DNA of 64,000 nucleotides, taken from positions 23,665 through 87,664 of the forward strand of contig NZ_NRRF01000013.1 in the NCBI RefSeq assembly GCF_016583565.1, in the 5' to 3' direction. The position numbers and the translations under genes are program-made. The DNA is from Thiocystis violacea (GTDB lineage Bacteria > Pseudomonadota > Gammaproteobacteria > Chromatiales > Chromatiaceae). Below, one piece after another: positions 1 through 8,359 of the stretch. The notes beneath the pieces are model-generated. The model did no database searches. It was not told where the DNA came from and saw only the letters and a program-made list of their open reading frames with translations. Within the stretch, counting starts at the first letter, position 1. Each line of letters begins with the position of its first letter.

Positions 1-751
1 GAGAATGGTTCACGAAAATCCGGCTCGCCGCGGTCGGCGAAGTGCAGGCGGATATCGGCGGGCAGCGTCGGTTGGTTATCCTTGGCGGTGAAGAGGTAGT
101 GCGCACCACGTTCGACCAGATCGTCGGCGAGCTTGCGCTGGGTGAGCAGGGCGTCGGCGGTGATGGTTTTGCCGGCGATATCGAGCGGTTCGAGCACCGG
201 GATCGCCATCCCGATCTCGTTGGTGCGTTTCAGCTCATCGCTGCCATCGACGGGCAACGAGGCGACTTTTTTTGGGTGTGACAGATCTGCGTTTGATGTC
301 CGACGACACCAAGAATATGGGTCTGGCGCCCCTCCGCGTCGATGGCATTGCACATCGTCTTGCCATCAATGGCCAAGCCCTCGTCGGCCGCGGCCATCTG
401 CGCATTCCAGCCCTGCAGCGCCTGATCGAGCGCGTCGGGATCAACCCGCGTGAGCACATCCCGGATGCGGGTGCGGCTCGGGACCTCGTAGCGCCCGTGA
501 CGATAGCGGCAGCCAAAGCGCGCACGGGCGGCCTGGCCAAGGTCCTTCGCCCATGCGGCGATCGCCTTATAGCCACGTGCCCCGCACAACACCGCGCCGG
601 CGGCGATGGCGAGCACCGCCGGCAAGGGATGGCGCCGACCTTGGCTGCGACGTGGATCGGGCACATCGGCAAAGAACGCTGGAAGCGAACGCATCTGCTT
701 GGCACTCAACATCAGTTTCGGGGCTCCGTCGTGGTCAAGAGGATCGAGCAT
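1..751 (-). mobile_element. ISAs1-family transposase gene, frameshifted, C-terminus off the window
   Basis: The minus strand encodes the N-terminal half of an ISAs1-type DDE transposase: an N-terminal block with FADVPDPRRSQGRRHPL, then the first catalytic Asp in LAIDGKTM about residue 127, then HILGVVGHQTQ. The frame closes shortly after a run of seven A. The adjacent -1 frame carries on without a gap with the expected family sequence (VASLPVDGSDELKRTNEI, then ITADALLTQRKLADDLVERG with the second Asp, then LFTAKDNQP) to the window edge. The element is either a frameshifted relic or is expressed by frameshifting. Terminal inverted repeats could not be identified. An internal start about 13 codons downstream (MLSAKQM) is also possible. 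Confidence 0.85.
266..272 (-). other. A-AAA-AAG slippery heptamer at the transposase frameshift
   Basis: Zero-frame codons read CAA AAA AAG, which contains the canonical -1 slippery heptamer. A -1 step places GTC GCC TCG in frame and restores the rest of the ISAs1 transposase. The phase is exactly right for programmed -1 frameshifting, but a one-base deletion in an A8 run would look the same. No stimulatory Shine-Dalgarno or pseudoknot was verified. Confidence 0.5.
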
Positions 752-1126
752 CGGTTGGGTCAGGCGTGCCTGGGCGCGGATCGACGAAGCGGGCCTGCGA
801 CCGAGCGCAGGATGATGTCATGCACGTGCGTCGCGCTGCCTCGCCAACCAATCCTGGCGCGCAGTTTGAGTCAAACGCTGGGGCCTGTACAGAATCGAAG
901 GTAAATCCCACTACGGCGAGTCAATCTGCGGTAGAACGGTTTCGCCGTGCCCGATTGCCCGCCGCCGCTTGACGCGCGCGGGCGTCGCCGATCATAGTAA
1001 TCAGCGATGGCGTCTCAGCGTCGTCCAGGCGCCAAGGGAACTTTAGGCGTCGTTCCGACTCCGAATTCTGGAAGGATTCACCTCCTCCTATCCACTCGTT
1101 CCAAGCCAGCGCGCACCCCCTGATCG
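752..1126. other. Intergenic stretch without a supported gene
   Basis: This lies between the transposase start and a small conserved gene. It probably holds the right end of the IS element, but I could not define a terminal inverted repeat or target duplication. No tRNA, terminator or convincing ORF was seen. Confidence 0.4.
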
Positions 1127-1429
1127 ATGAAGATCCCAGGCGCTACCATTGCGCGCTCACTTGCCACTCCCGTCGAGCGGTCCAGGGATGTCGCGCCCCA
1201 GGTTGTGCCGCTGTTTCCCAAGCAGGGCACCGACCCGATCGTCCAGCGTCCGGTCACGGACGTGGACCAGTCTGCGGTCATCTACCTGCGCGATCGCTAC
1301 CCCAGTGCCTACGCCGATCACGCCGCCGACCGCTATGCCCAGCGCGCGATCGGAGCCTACGAATCCGTCCACCAACTGAAAGAGCGCGACGATCTGCGCG
1401 CCATCACCGGAGTCGACACCTTCGCCTGA
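1127..1429 (+). CDS. Small conserved hypothetical protein, possibly a short gammaproteobacterial family ending in G-V-D-x-F/Y-A
   Basis: The product is 100 aa with no signal peptide or membrane segment. The second half (AVIYLRDRYPSAYADHAADR, then AIGAYESVHQLKERDDLRAI, ending ITGVDTFA) has the helical, charged look of a real protein. From memory, small Pseudomonas and Chromatiaceae proteins end in a similar LLGIDLYA motif; their function is unknown. No strong Shine-Dalgarno precedes the ATG. It stands alone between the IS and an ABC exporter operon. Coding status rests mainly on composition and the C-terminal motif. Confidence 0.55.
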   Translation: MKIPGATIARSLATPVERSRDVAPQVVPLFPKQGTDPIVQRPVTDVDQSAVIYLRDRYPSAYADHAADRYAQRAIGAYESVHQLKERDDLRAITGVDTFA

Positions 1430-1570
1430 GGCTTGCGAGAACGCGACGATTCCGTCCCTGTCTAACCGCCCGTATCGACGGGGCCTGCGCATTCCTGACC
1501 AAGGTTTCGCGTCGGCTCCCATCGCTCTAGGGCCTCATCAATCTCAGTCTGTCATTTGGAGTCGTTGGCT

Positions 1571-2857
1571 ATGAGCCAAGCGGGTAGTCGGGCCGACGCG
1601 TCGGTCGCGGAGCGTATCGGTTTGGAGGGTGGCGCATCCAGGCGCCGGCGTCGTTGGCCATGGTGGCTTGGCTTGATGATTGTCGGAGTCGTCGTGGCGG
1701 GTTTCGTGCTCATCGAACCGTCGCGGGAGGACGGGCTCGCCTTCAAGACGGCGGAGGTCAGCCGCGGTGATCTTGCCGTGAAGGTGACCGCCACCGGCAA
1801 GCTCCAGCCGGTCACCCAGGTCGACGTGGGCACCGAGGTATCCGGCACCATCCAGAGCGTCGGGGTCGATTTCAACGACAGGGTCAAGCGCGGGCAGGTC
1901 ATGGCCAAGCTGGACCCGGAGCAGTCGCAAGCGAAGGAGCGGCAGTCCGCCGCCGCGCTGACGCTCGCCAAGGCCGGGGTCGACGAGGCCCAGGCGACGG
2001 CCAGCGAGACCGCCAGCAAGCTGCGGCGCACACGCGACCTGATCGCCAAGCGGTTGGCCTCCCCGGAGGAGCTGGACACGGCCGAGGCGGCGGCCGAACG
2101 GGCGGTCGCCGCGCTGGCGGTTGCACGGGCCAAGGTCGATCAGGCCCAGGCCCAGCTGGACGCGGACCGCCGTACCCTGGAGAAGACGCTGATTCGCTCG
2201 CCGATCGACGGCATCGTGCTCAACCGGATCGTCGAGCCGGGCCAGACCGTCGCGGCCTCGCTGCAAACGCCGGTGCTCTTCACCCTGGCCGAGAACCTCA
2301 CGCAAATGGAACTCAAGGTCGACGTCGACGAAGCGGACGTCGGCCAGGTGCGGGAGGGCCAGGAGGCCGACTTCACCGTGGATGCCTATCCCAGCCGGAC
2401 CTTTCCCGCGATCATCACCCAGGTGCGCTTCGCGCCGGAGACCATCAACGGCGTCGTGACCTTCGGCGCCCTGCTGGCGGTCGACAACGGTGATCTCTCG
2501 CTGCGTCCGGGCATGACGGCGACCGCGGACATCCTGGTGCGGGAAGAGCGCGGCGTCCTGCTCGTCCCCAACGCGGCGCTGAGATTCACGCCGCCGCGCC
2601 AGGAGGTGAAGACCAGCGGCCCGAACCTCCTCAGCATGCTCTTGCCGCGGCGCCCGCGCGGCGCGAAGCGCGAGCCCGAGGTGGCGGAGAAGAAGACGAC
2701 CGGCGCGACCCTCTGGGTCTTGCGCGCGGGCGAGCCGGCGCCCGTCGAGGTGCAGACCGGTTTCACCGACGGTGCCATGACGCAGGTGTCGGGCGGCGAT
2801 CTCCAGGCCGGTGCGCGGGTCCTGATCGGCATGGATCGGGGCGAAGGTCGGTCATGA
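1571..2857 (+). CDS. Periplasmic adaptor (membrane fusion protein) of a MacAB-type ABC exporter
   Basis: A 428-aa adaptor that would bridge the inner-membrane ABC transporter to an outer-membrane channel. After a basic stretch (RRRRR) comes one membrane anchor (WLGLMIVGVVVAGFVLIE), a split lipoyl/barrel-sandwich domain (VTATGKLQPVTQVDVGTEVS and SPIDGIVLNRIVEPGQTV), a long alpha-hairpin between them, and a beta-barrel segment (MELKVDVDEADVGQVREGQ). The ATG chosen is preceded by GGAG nine bases upstream; an in-frame TTG 15 bases earlier lacks one. It is the first gene of a three-gene operon and overlaps the next by ATGA. The C-terminal part has an unusual basic insert (PRRPRGAKREPEVAEKKT). The substrate cannot be told. 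Confidence 0.88.
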   Translation: MSQAGSRADASVAERIGLEGGASRRRRRWPWWLGLMIVGVVVAGFVLIEPSREDGLAFKTAEVSRGDLAVKVTATGKLQPVTQVDVGTEVSGTIQSVGVDFNDRVKRGQVMAKLDPEQSQAKERQSAAALTLAKAGVDEAQATASETASKLRRTRDLIAKRLASPEELDTAEAAAERAVAALAVARAKVDQAQAQLDADRRTLEKTLIRSPIDGIVLNRIVEPGQTVAASLQTPVLFTLAENLTQMELKVDVDEADVGQVREGQEADFTVDAYPSRTFPAIITQVRFAPETINGVVTFGALLAVDNGDLSLRPGMTATADILVREERGVLLVPNAALRFTPPRQEVKTSGPNLLSMLLPRRPRGAKREPEVAEKKTTGATLWVLRAGEPAPVEVQTGFTDGAMTQVSGGDLQAGARVLIGMDRGEGRS

Positions 2858-3588
2858 GCGCGGTCGAAGGCGCGCTCACGGCCGTCGATACCGCTCCGCT
2901 GATCGAGCTGCGCCAGGTCAGCAGGATCTACGGGGCCGGTCTGACCGAGGTGCGCGCCCTGGACGGCGTGGACCTGCGCATCCGCGAGGGCGAATTCGTC
3001 GCCGTCATGGGGCCGAGCGGATCCGGCAAGTCCACCGCCATGAACATTCTCGGCTGTCTGGACACCCCGACCCTCGGCAGCTACCGCTTCCTCGGGGTCG
3101 CGGTCGAGACGCTGGACCGCAATCAACGCGCGCTGCTGCGTCGGCACTACCTCGGCTTCGTCTTTCAGGGCTTCAATCTGCTCAATCGCACCTCCGCCCT
3201 GGAGAACGTGGAGTTGCCGCTCATCTATCGGCGCAGCCCGCGCGCCGAGCGGCACGCGCTCGCGCGCGAGGCGCTGGCGATGGTCGGGCTCGCGGGCTGG
3301 GAGCATCACACCCCTGGCGAGCTGTCCGGCGGCCAGCAGCAGCGCGTCGCCATCGCGCGCGCCCTGGTGACCGCGCCCAGTCTGCTGCTGGCGGACGAGC
3401 CGACTGGCAACCTGGATACCGCGCGCAGCCACGAGATCATGGATCTCCTCACCGGGCTCAACCGCGAGCGCGGCATCACCGTCCTCATGGTCACGCATGA
3501 GGCGGACATGGCCGCCTACGCCCACCGGGTCATCCACTTCCTGGATGGCCGTGTCGCCGACGCCGCCCCGTCTGGAGCCTCCGCCTGA
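2854..3588 (+). CDS. ABC transporter ATP-binding protein, MacB/LolD type
   Basis: A 244-aa stand-alone nucleotide-binding domain. Walker A is GPSGSGKST, the Q-loop lies in [10 protein letters not shown], the signature is [15 protein letters not shown] and Walker B is [12 protein letters not shown], with the switch His in MVTHE. This is the LolD/MacB-type ATPase class that powers mechanotransmission rather than classical import. Its start overlaps the adaptor stop (ATGA) and its stop overlaps the permease start (TGATG), so the three proteins are translationally coupled. Unlike E. coli MacB, the ATPase and permease are separate polypeptides. Confidence 0.92.
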   Translation: MSAVEGALTAVDTAPLIELRQVSRIYGAGLTEVRALDGVDLRIREGEFVAVMGPSGSGKSTAMNILGCLDTPTLGSYRFLGVAVETLDRNQRALLRRHYLGFVFQGFNLLNRTSALENVELPLIYRRSPRAERHALAREALAMVGLAGWEHHTPGELSGGQQQRVAIARALVTAPSLLLADEPTGNLDTARSHEIMDLLTGLNRERGITVLMVTHEADMAAYAHRVIHFLDGRVADAAPSGASA

Positions 3589-4793
3589 TGCTCTGGAACA
3601 CCCTCCTTCTGGCGTTGCGCGAGATCCGCCGCAACATGCTCCGCTCGGTGCTCACCATCCTGGGCATCGTCATCGGCGTCGCCGCGGTCATCGTCATGGT
3701 GACGCTCGGCGATGGCGCGACCCGTCAGGTCACTCAGCAGATCGAGAGCCTGGGCACCAACCTGCTGATGATTCGCGTGGGTCAGCGCATGGGGCCGGGG
3801 CAGCAGTCCAACGCGCCGTCGTTCGGCGTTGACGATGCCGTTGCCATCCGGCGGGACGTCTCGGCCGCTCGGGCCGTCGCGCCGTCCGCCAGCACCTCGC
3901 TCACCGCGATCGCGGGCAACCGCAGCTGGTCGACGACGGTGACGGGCACGGACAACGCCTACTTCGACGTGCGCAACTGGGAGCTGGAGTCTGGGCGCTT
4001 CTTCTCGACCGGCGATCTCCACGGCGGGCGAGCGGTGTGTGTGATCGGCGCGACCACCAGACGCGAGCTATTCGGCGCCATGGACCCCATCGACCAGAAG
4101 ATCCGCTTGAAGTCGATGGCCTGTCAGGTCGTCGGACTGCTGCGCGCCAAGGGGCAGAGCACCATGGGCATGGATCAGGACGACCTGGCCCTGATACCGC
4201 TGCGGACCTTCCAGCGCCGGATCGCCGGCAATCAGGACGTCACTCTCATCCAGGTCTCCGTGCGCGACGGCGAGTCGACCGAGGAGGCGACCAAGGAGCT
4301 GGAGCGCCTGATGCGCGAGCGGCGCAACATCCTGCCCTCCGAGGAAGACGATTTCAGCGTGCGCGACATGAAGGAGATCACCAACATGCTGACCGGCACC
4401 ACGCGCGTCCTTACCGCCCTGCTCACGGCGGTGGCGGCGGTGAGCCTGCTGGTCGGCGGGATCGGCATCATGAACATCATGCTGGTGTCGGTCACCGAGC
4501 GGACGCGCGAGATCGGCATCCGGCTCGCCATCGGCGCCCTGGAGCGCGAGGTGCTGCTGCAGTTCCTGGTCGAGGCCGTGGTGCTGTCGTCCCTGGGCGG
4601 TATTTTGGGGATCCTGCTCGCGCTCGGCGCCTCGGTCGGATTGACCAGGCTCTTGAACGTGCCCTTCGTCTTCAACGGCGGCATCGTCCTCATCGCCTTC
4701 TTCTTCTCCGCGGCCGTCGGCGTCATCTTCGGCTACTTCCCGGCCCGCCGCGCCGCGCGGCTCGATCCCATCGAGGCCTTGCGGCGCGAGTAG
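3588..4793 (+). CDS. MacB-type ABC transporter permease (FtsX domain)
   Basis: A 401-aa permease with the MacB architecture: an N-terminal membrane helix (SVLTILGIVIGVAAVIVMVT), a large periplasmic domain of about 200 residues, then three C-terminal helices of the FtsX fold. The motif GGIGIMNIMLVSVTERTREI followed by GIRLAIGA is typical of this family, and the protein ends with the usual ARLDPIEALRRE. It is the last gene of the exporter operon, and a 10-bp-stem hairpin follows. The family exports macrolides, peptides, lipoproteins or enterotoxin; nothing here identifies the cargo. Confidence 0.92.
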   Translation: MLWNTLLLALREIRRNMLRSVLTILGIVIGVAAVIVMVTLGDGATRQVTQQIESLGTNLLMIRVGQRMGPGQQSNAPSFGVDDAVAIRRDVSAARAVAPSASTSLTAIAGNRSWSTTVTGTDNAYFDVRNWELESGRFFSTGDLHGGRAVCVIGATTRRELFGAMDPIDQKIRLKSMACQVVGLLRAKGQSTMGMDQDDLALIPLRTFQRRIAGNQDVTLIQVSVRDGESTEEATKELERLMRERRNILPSEEDDFSVRDMKEITNMLTGTTRVLTALLTAVAAVSLLVGGIGIMNIMLVSVTERTREIGIRLAIGALEREVLLQFLVEAVVLSSLGGILGILLALGASVGLTRLLNVPFVFNGGIVLIAFFFSAAVGVIFGYFPARRAARLDPIEALRRE

Positions 4794-4845
4794 CGCCGCC
4801 GCATGACAGATGTCCGTCATCGTGCCAGGCGCGAGGCGCCACGCC

Positions 4846-4870
4846 GGCTGTCGGCGCTCGGCCGACAGCC
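4846..4870. terminator. Probable bidirectional terminator hairpin
   Basis: A perfect 10-bp inverted repeat (GGCTGTCGGC / GCCGACAGCC) with a 5-nt loop sits between two convergent genes. There is no T-tract on either side, so it is a hairpin-only candidate. Confidence 0.5.
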
Positions 4871-4885
4871 TGAGATGAGCTCGGG

Positions 4886-5290
4886 TTAGCGGGTGTGGCT
4901 GGGCGGTGAGCCGCGGTCCGCCCTGGCATGGGAATCCGGGTGCGGCTGCGGTCGATGCTCGGCGTTGCGAGGACGGCGGACCTCGTCGTTGGACGCCAGG
5001 CTGCGGATGTGCCGTTCCGAGCGGTCGAGCTTCCGATCCAGGCGCCGATACGTCTCTCGCGACCAGTCACGGCGCAGGCTGCGTGCCAGATCGCGGATCT
5101 CGCGATGCTCCTGGCGCAGGATGCCGGCCTCCCGCTTGGTCAATTCGCCCGAGTTGATGCCGCGGTCGATCGTGGTCTGCTGTCGGTCGAGTCGCGCGTC
5201 GATGTCATGACCCTTTGGCGCGGCTTGCGCCGGCAGGGCCATCATCAGGGCAATGGTCGAGGCCAAGAGTGCTGTGGTTGAAGCTTTCAT
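4886..5290 (-). CDS. Exported basic helical protein of unknown function
   Basis: A 134-aa product with a clear Sec signal peptide (MKASTTALLASTIALMMALP, cleavage after AQA). The mature part is very rich in Arg, Asp and Glu with paired phrases such as RLDRQQTTIDRGINSGELTK and RRLDRKLDRSERHI, suggesting amphipathic helices. The tail is rich in His, Pro and Ser. GGAG lies 6 to 8 bases before the ATG. It is convergent with the exporter operon. Similar small periplasmic proteins occur in sulfur bacteria, but I do not recognise a named family. Confidence 0.7.
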   Translation of the reverse strand: MKASTTALLASTIALMMALPAQAAPKGHDIDARLDRQQTTIDRGINSGELTKREAGILRQEHREIRDLARSLRRDWSRETYRRLDRKLDRSERHIRSLASNDEVRRPRNAEHRPQPHPDSHARADRGSPPSHTR

Positions 5291-5380
5291 AGGACGTTCT
5301 CCAGTTCGTCTTGTAGGTGCGAGGATGAAGATACGCCCGCAAGGCTGAATGCTGTCTGAACGCTCGCGAGACGGCCTGTC

Positions 5381-5403
5381 ATGGCACCGCGGCGCGGTGC
5401 CAT
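5381..5403. repeat. Short palindrome of the GTGRCACCGC family, copy 1
   Basis: Perfect 10-bp arms ATGGCACCGC / GCGGTGCCAT with a 3-nt loop, intergenic. It resembles three other palindromes in this window with the core CACCGC...GCGGTG. Confidence 0.55.
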
Positions 5404-5446
5404 CCGCTCGCCCGAGGGCCGCACGCTTGGAACGCGAAGGGCGGAA

Positions 5447-6541
5447 TCAGGCCGGGTCCTCGGGCGAGGATGCGGGCCGCTCTGTCGTGTGTCGCACCAG
5501 CACGGGCGGCGGCTGCGGCATCCACCAGGCGGCGAGCAGGATGAGCACGAGGCCCGCGATGGAGACCCAGTACCAGCCGGTCATCTGGGTTGGGCTGAGC
5601 TGGTAGACGGCCCCGGCGCTCAGCATGAGGTGGTCGTCATGCGAGAGGATCCAGCTGATCCCGACCGGCGGCTGATACTCGGGACTGTCGGCCGCTGTCG
5701 GTTGATCCAAGGCGGTCAGGTCGCCCGATTGCTCCGAGAGATCGAGCCAGGACAGGCCCTGATCGCCGCCCATCCAGAGACGCTCGCTCCCGCCGCTGCC
5801 ATCCCTGGGTGCCAGGTGGAGCGCCAGAATTCGCGTGTCGGCGAGCGCCGGGTGCAGCAGCCGCCAGGTCTCGCCGGGCCGAGCTTGCCAATAGAGGCCC
5901 TGATTGGTGCCTGCGAGCAGGCGCCCGCCCGGCGTCGCGGCGAAGCTGAAGACGTTGGAACCCTCCGGCAGACCCAGGCTGTTCGGCCGCCAAGGTGTGG
6001 CGGGATCGCCCGCCGGGGCCGAGAGCACGCCATCGCCGACCGTCGCGGCATGGAGCCATGCGCTGCCGTCGCCCTCTTGCTTGAACAGGGTGTAGACGTT
6101 CGCCTTGGGACCCGGCGTTTGCCAGCGCCCGCCGGTGAGCAGGCGCACGCCCTCTGGCGTGCCGGCGATCAAGCCCTGATTGGTTTGGAGCAGGCTGCCG
6201 ACGCGCCCTTCGAGCGCGGCCGCCCCGACGGGACCGTTGTAGAGACCGGCGGCCGTTCCGACGGGTGCGCGGCCGGGCTCGCCGAGGATCGCCATGACGG
6301 GGTTGCCGCCGAGGTAGATGCGTTCTTGGGTCCAGATCCCGCCGTGCAGGCGCCAGATCTCACCGGTCTGGGTGCCCGCCAGCACATCGCCGGCGGCCGT
6401 GGTGGTCAGCACCGTGACGTGTCCGGAGCGTGGCGGATCATTCGGCATCAAATGAATGCCCCCCGGCAGAAAAGGGCCGGCGATGGCGAGGATGATGCCG
6501 ATGGCGGTCATGCTGAGCGCGAGTGTCTTGCTTTTCTTCAT
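5447..6541 (-). CDS. Membrane-anchored beta-propeller-like protein
   Basis: A 364-aa protein. The chosen ATG (MKKSKTLALSMTAIGIILA) follows an AGGGA ribosome-binding site; longer reading frames upstream look non-coding. An N-terminal anchor or uncleaved signal is followed by at least five repeats with the pattern L-x-A-G-T-x-x-G-x-x-x-x ... W (DVLAGTQTGEIWRL, LIAGTPEGVRLL, RLLAGTNQGLYWQ, RLWMGGDQGLSWL), as in regulator-propeller or YCF48-like blades. A C-terminal membrane helix (WYWVSIAGLVLILLAAWW) ends the protein with a short cytoplasmic tail. The propeller is therefore held periplasmically by helices at both ends. Function unknown. Confidence 0.72.
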   Translation of the reverse strand: MKKSKTLALSMTAIGIILAIAGPFLPGGIHLMPNDPPRSGHVTVLTTTAAGDVLAGTQTGEIWRLHGGIWTQERIYLGGNPVMAILGEPGRAPVGTAAGLYNGPVGAAALEGRVGSLLQTNQGLIAGTPEGVRLLTGGRWQTPGPKANVYTLFKQEGDGSAWLHAATVGDGVLSAPAGDPATPWRPNSLGLPEGSNVFSFAATPGGRLLAGTNQGLYWQARPGETWRLLHPALADTRILALHLAPRDGSGGSERLWMGGDQGLSWLDLSEQSGDLTALDQPTAADSPEYQPPVGISWILSHDDHLMLSAGAVYQLSPTQMTGWYWVSIAGLVLILLAAWWMPQPPPVLVRHTTERPASSPEDPA

Positions 6542-7260
6542 AGTGTCCCTGTCGGTTGCGGTGTGAGACGCTGGTTTCGGCCAGCCGCCGTGCGGCCATG
6601 ATCTCAGAGATCGTGCCGAAGCACTCGCCCTGGTCACCTGGTCATCTGGTCGCGGTGGCAAGAGGCGCCCGCGGTGGGCCGGGATCCGGCCAGTGATGCC
6701 GTTGGTTTTCCGTCGGACGACTCAGTGGCGAGACGCTAGCGAGCGCGCGTGGCGCCGCGGAGCGGGTAGCACGAGAGGGTCTTGGTCATCAGTTGGACCG
6801 GTAGGGTGGACGAGCGAGCGCGAAGTCCACCGAATCCCGCGCCGTTGTTGGTGGACTGCGCTGCGCTTGTCCACCCTCCCGAAGACGATTGGTCCGAAGG
6901 ATGATCGACGCCCACGAGAGGTTTGCTGTTTCACGGTAAGGATCCCAAGCGCTTGAGCAGGAACAGGCGAGACGAGAACCCTGATGTGCTCGCCAGGCTT
7001 AGGGTCGGTGATTCGCCGTGATGCTGGGATCTTTCAGGCGCGGAACCCTCGTGTCCAACCCCGGATAGTATCCCGATACGGCGCGCGGATGAGATGTCCG
7101 TTTGTCATCGGCATCTTCGATCGTTCCGATAGAAATTCTAGATTGGCCGCAAGACCTCCTGTTCCCTAGGGTTTGTCTGCCGCGCATCGCTTATTTCGCA
7201 AGTGCTTATGCAGGACGACGCGCGGTGTGCGAATCACCACTCGAACAAGGAGAATTTTCG
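6542..7260. other. Long intergenic region with hairpin repeats and the ccp upstream region
   Basis: About 700 bases without a convincing gene. It holds the inverted pair of GGTGGAC repeats annotated separately and the leader of the cytochrome c peroxidase gene. No tRNA or clear sigma-70 consensus was found. Confidence 0.5.
6803..6877. repeat. Two GGGTGGAC...GTCCACC units in inverted orientation
   Basis: Left unit AGGGTGGACGAGCG...AAGTCCACC and right unit, read on the minus strand, AGGGTGGACAAGCG...CAGTCCACC. Each is an imperfect palindrome, and the pair is itself inverted, like a BIME of REP elements. Confidence 0.7.
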
Positions 7261-8301
7261 ATGAGAGCATCCGCCCTTGCACTGGCGACCACGGCCCTCT
7301 TTGCGGTTTCGGTTTCGGCATCCGATCAGACGCTGCGCGACAAGGCCACCAACGCCGGGCTCAAGGCCCTGCCCGCCGACATGCAGCAGCCAGCCAATAA
7401 TCCCATCACCCCGGACAAGATCGCGCTGGGCAAGATGCTGTTCTTCGATCCGCGTCTCTCCGCCAGCGGTCTGATCAGTTGCAACACCTGCCACAATCTG
7501 GGTATGGGCGGTGACGACAATCTTCCCACCTCGGTGGGTCATGGCTGGCAGAAGGGGCCACGCAATGCGCCGACGGTCTTCAACGCCGTCTTCAACACCG
7601 CGCAGTTCTGGGATGGGCGTGCCGAGGACCTCAAGGCCCAGGCCAAGGGGCCGGTCCAGGCCGGCGTGGAGATGGCCAATAAGCCCGAGCAGGTGGAGGT
7701 GACGCTGAAGAGCATGCCCGAATATGTCGAGCGTTTCGGCACGGCCTTTCCGGGCGAGGCCGATCCCGTGAACTTCGATAACATGGCCAAGGCGATCGAG
7801 GCGTTCGAGGTCACCCTGGTCACGCCCGATGCGCCCTTCGATCACTTTATGGCAGGCGACGACGCAGCCCTAACCCTGGAGCAGAAAGAGGGGCTGTCAC
7901 TCTTCATCGACCGCGGCTGTGCCTCCTGCCACAGCGGTGTCAACATCGGCGGTCAGAGCTACTTCCCCTTCGGCCTGATCAAGCGGCCGGGTGCCGACAT
8001 CCTTCCTCCGGAAGACAAGGGGCGTTTCCAGGTGACCCATTCGGCGTCCGATGAGTATGTCTTCCGCGCCGCGCCGCTGCGCAATGTCGCCGTGACGGCA
8101 CCTTACTTCCACTCCGGTCAGGTGTGGGATCTCACCCAAGCCGTCGCCGTCATGGGCACCGCCCAGCTCGGCACCGAGATCAACGGAGAAGAGGCCACCA
8201 AGATCGCCGCCTTCCTCCAGTCGTTGACTGGCAAGGTTCCGGCGGTCGAATACCCCTTGCTCCCGCCCGAGACCAAGACGACCCCGCGTCCGCATCTCTG
8301 A
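7261..8301 (+). CDS. Di-haem cytochrome c peroxidase (CcpA/MauG family)
   Basis: A 346-aa periplasmic enzyme that reduces hydrogen peroxide using electrons from small c-type cytochromes. A Sec signal peptide (residues 1-20, cleavage after VSA) is followed by two haem-binding motifs, CNTCH at 74-78 and CASCH at 220-224, as expected for low- and high-potential haems. LGKMLFFDPRLSASG, GPRNAPTVFNAVFN and RAAPLRNVAVTAPYFHSG are family hallmarks. The start is fixed by AAGGAG seven bases before the ATG. It is a single gene, convergent with nifS. A role in protecting nitrogen fixation from oxidants is possible but only inferred from position. Confidence 0.93.
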   Translation: MRASALALATTALFAVSVSASDQTLRDKATNAGLKALPADMQQPANNPITPDKIALGKMLFFDPRLSASGLISCNTCHNLGMGGDDNLPTSVGHGWQKGPRNAPTVFNAVFNTAQFWDGRAEDLKAQAKGPVQAGVEMANKPEQVEVTLKSMPEYVERFGTAFPGEADPVNFDNMAKAIEAFEVTLVTPDAPFDHFMAGDDAALTLEQKEGLSLFIDRGCASCHSGVNIGGQSYFPFGLIKRPGADILPPEDKGRFQVTHSASDEYVFRAAPLRNVAVTAPYFHSGQVWDLTQAVAVMGTAQLGTEINGEEATKIAAFLQSLTGKVPAVEYPLLPPETKTTPRPHL

Positions 8302-8311
8302 GCGGCTCCTC

Positions 8312-8338
8312 GCGTGACACCGCTAGACGGTGTCACGC
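8312..8338. terminator. Bidirectional terminator-like hairpin, also copy 2 of the GTGRCACCGC palindrome family
   Basis: Perfect 11-bp stem (GCGTGACACCG / CGGTGTCACGC) with a CTAGA loop between the convergent ccp and nifS genes. No T-tract follows. The core matches the dispersed palindrome family. Confidence 0.6.
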
Positions 8339-8359
8339 CTCGACTTCGCTGAGTAGGCG

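Noticed and set aside
272..904. Long plus-strand ORFs opposite the transposase
   Set aside because: They are antisense shadows of the ISAs1 reading frames; the minus-strand translation carries the family motifs.
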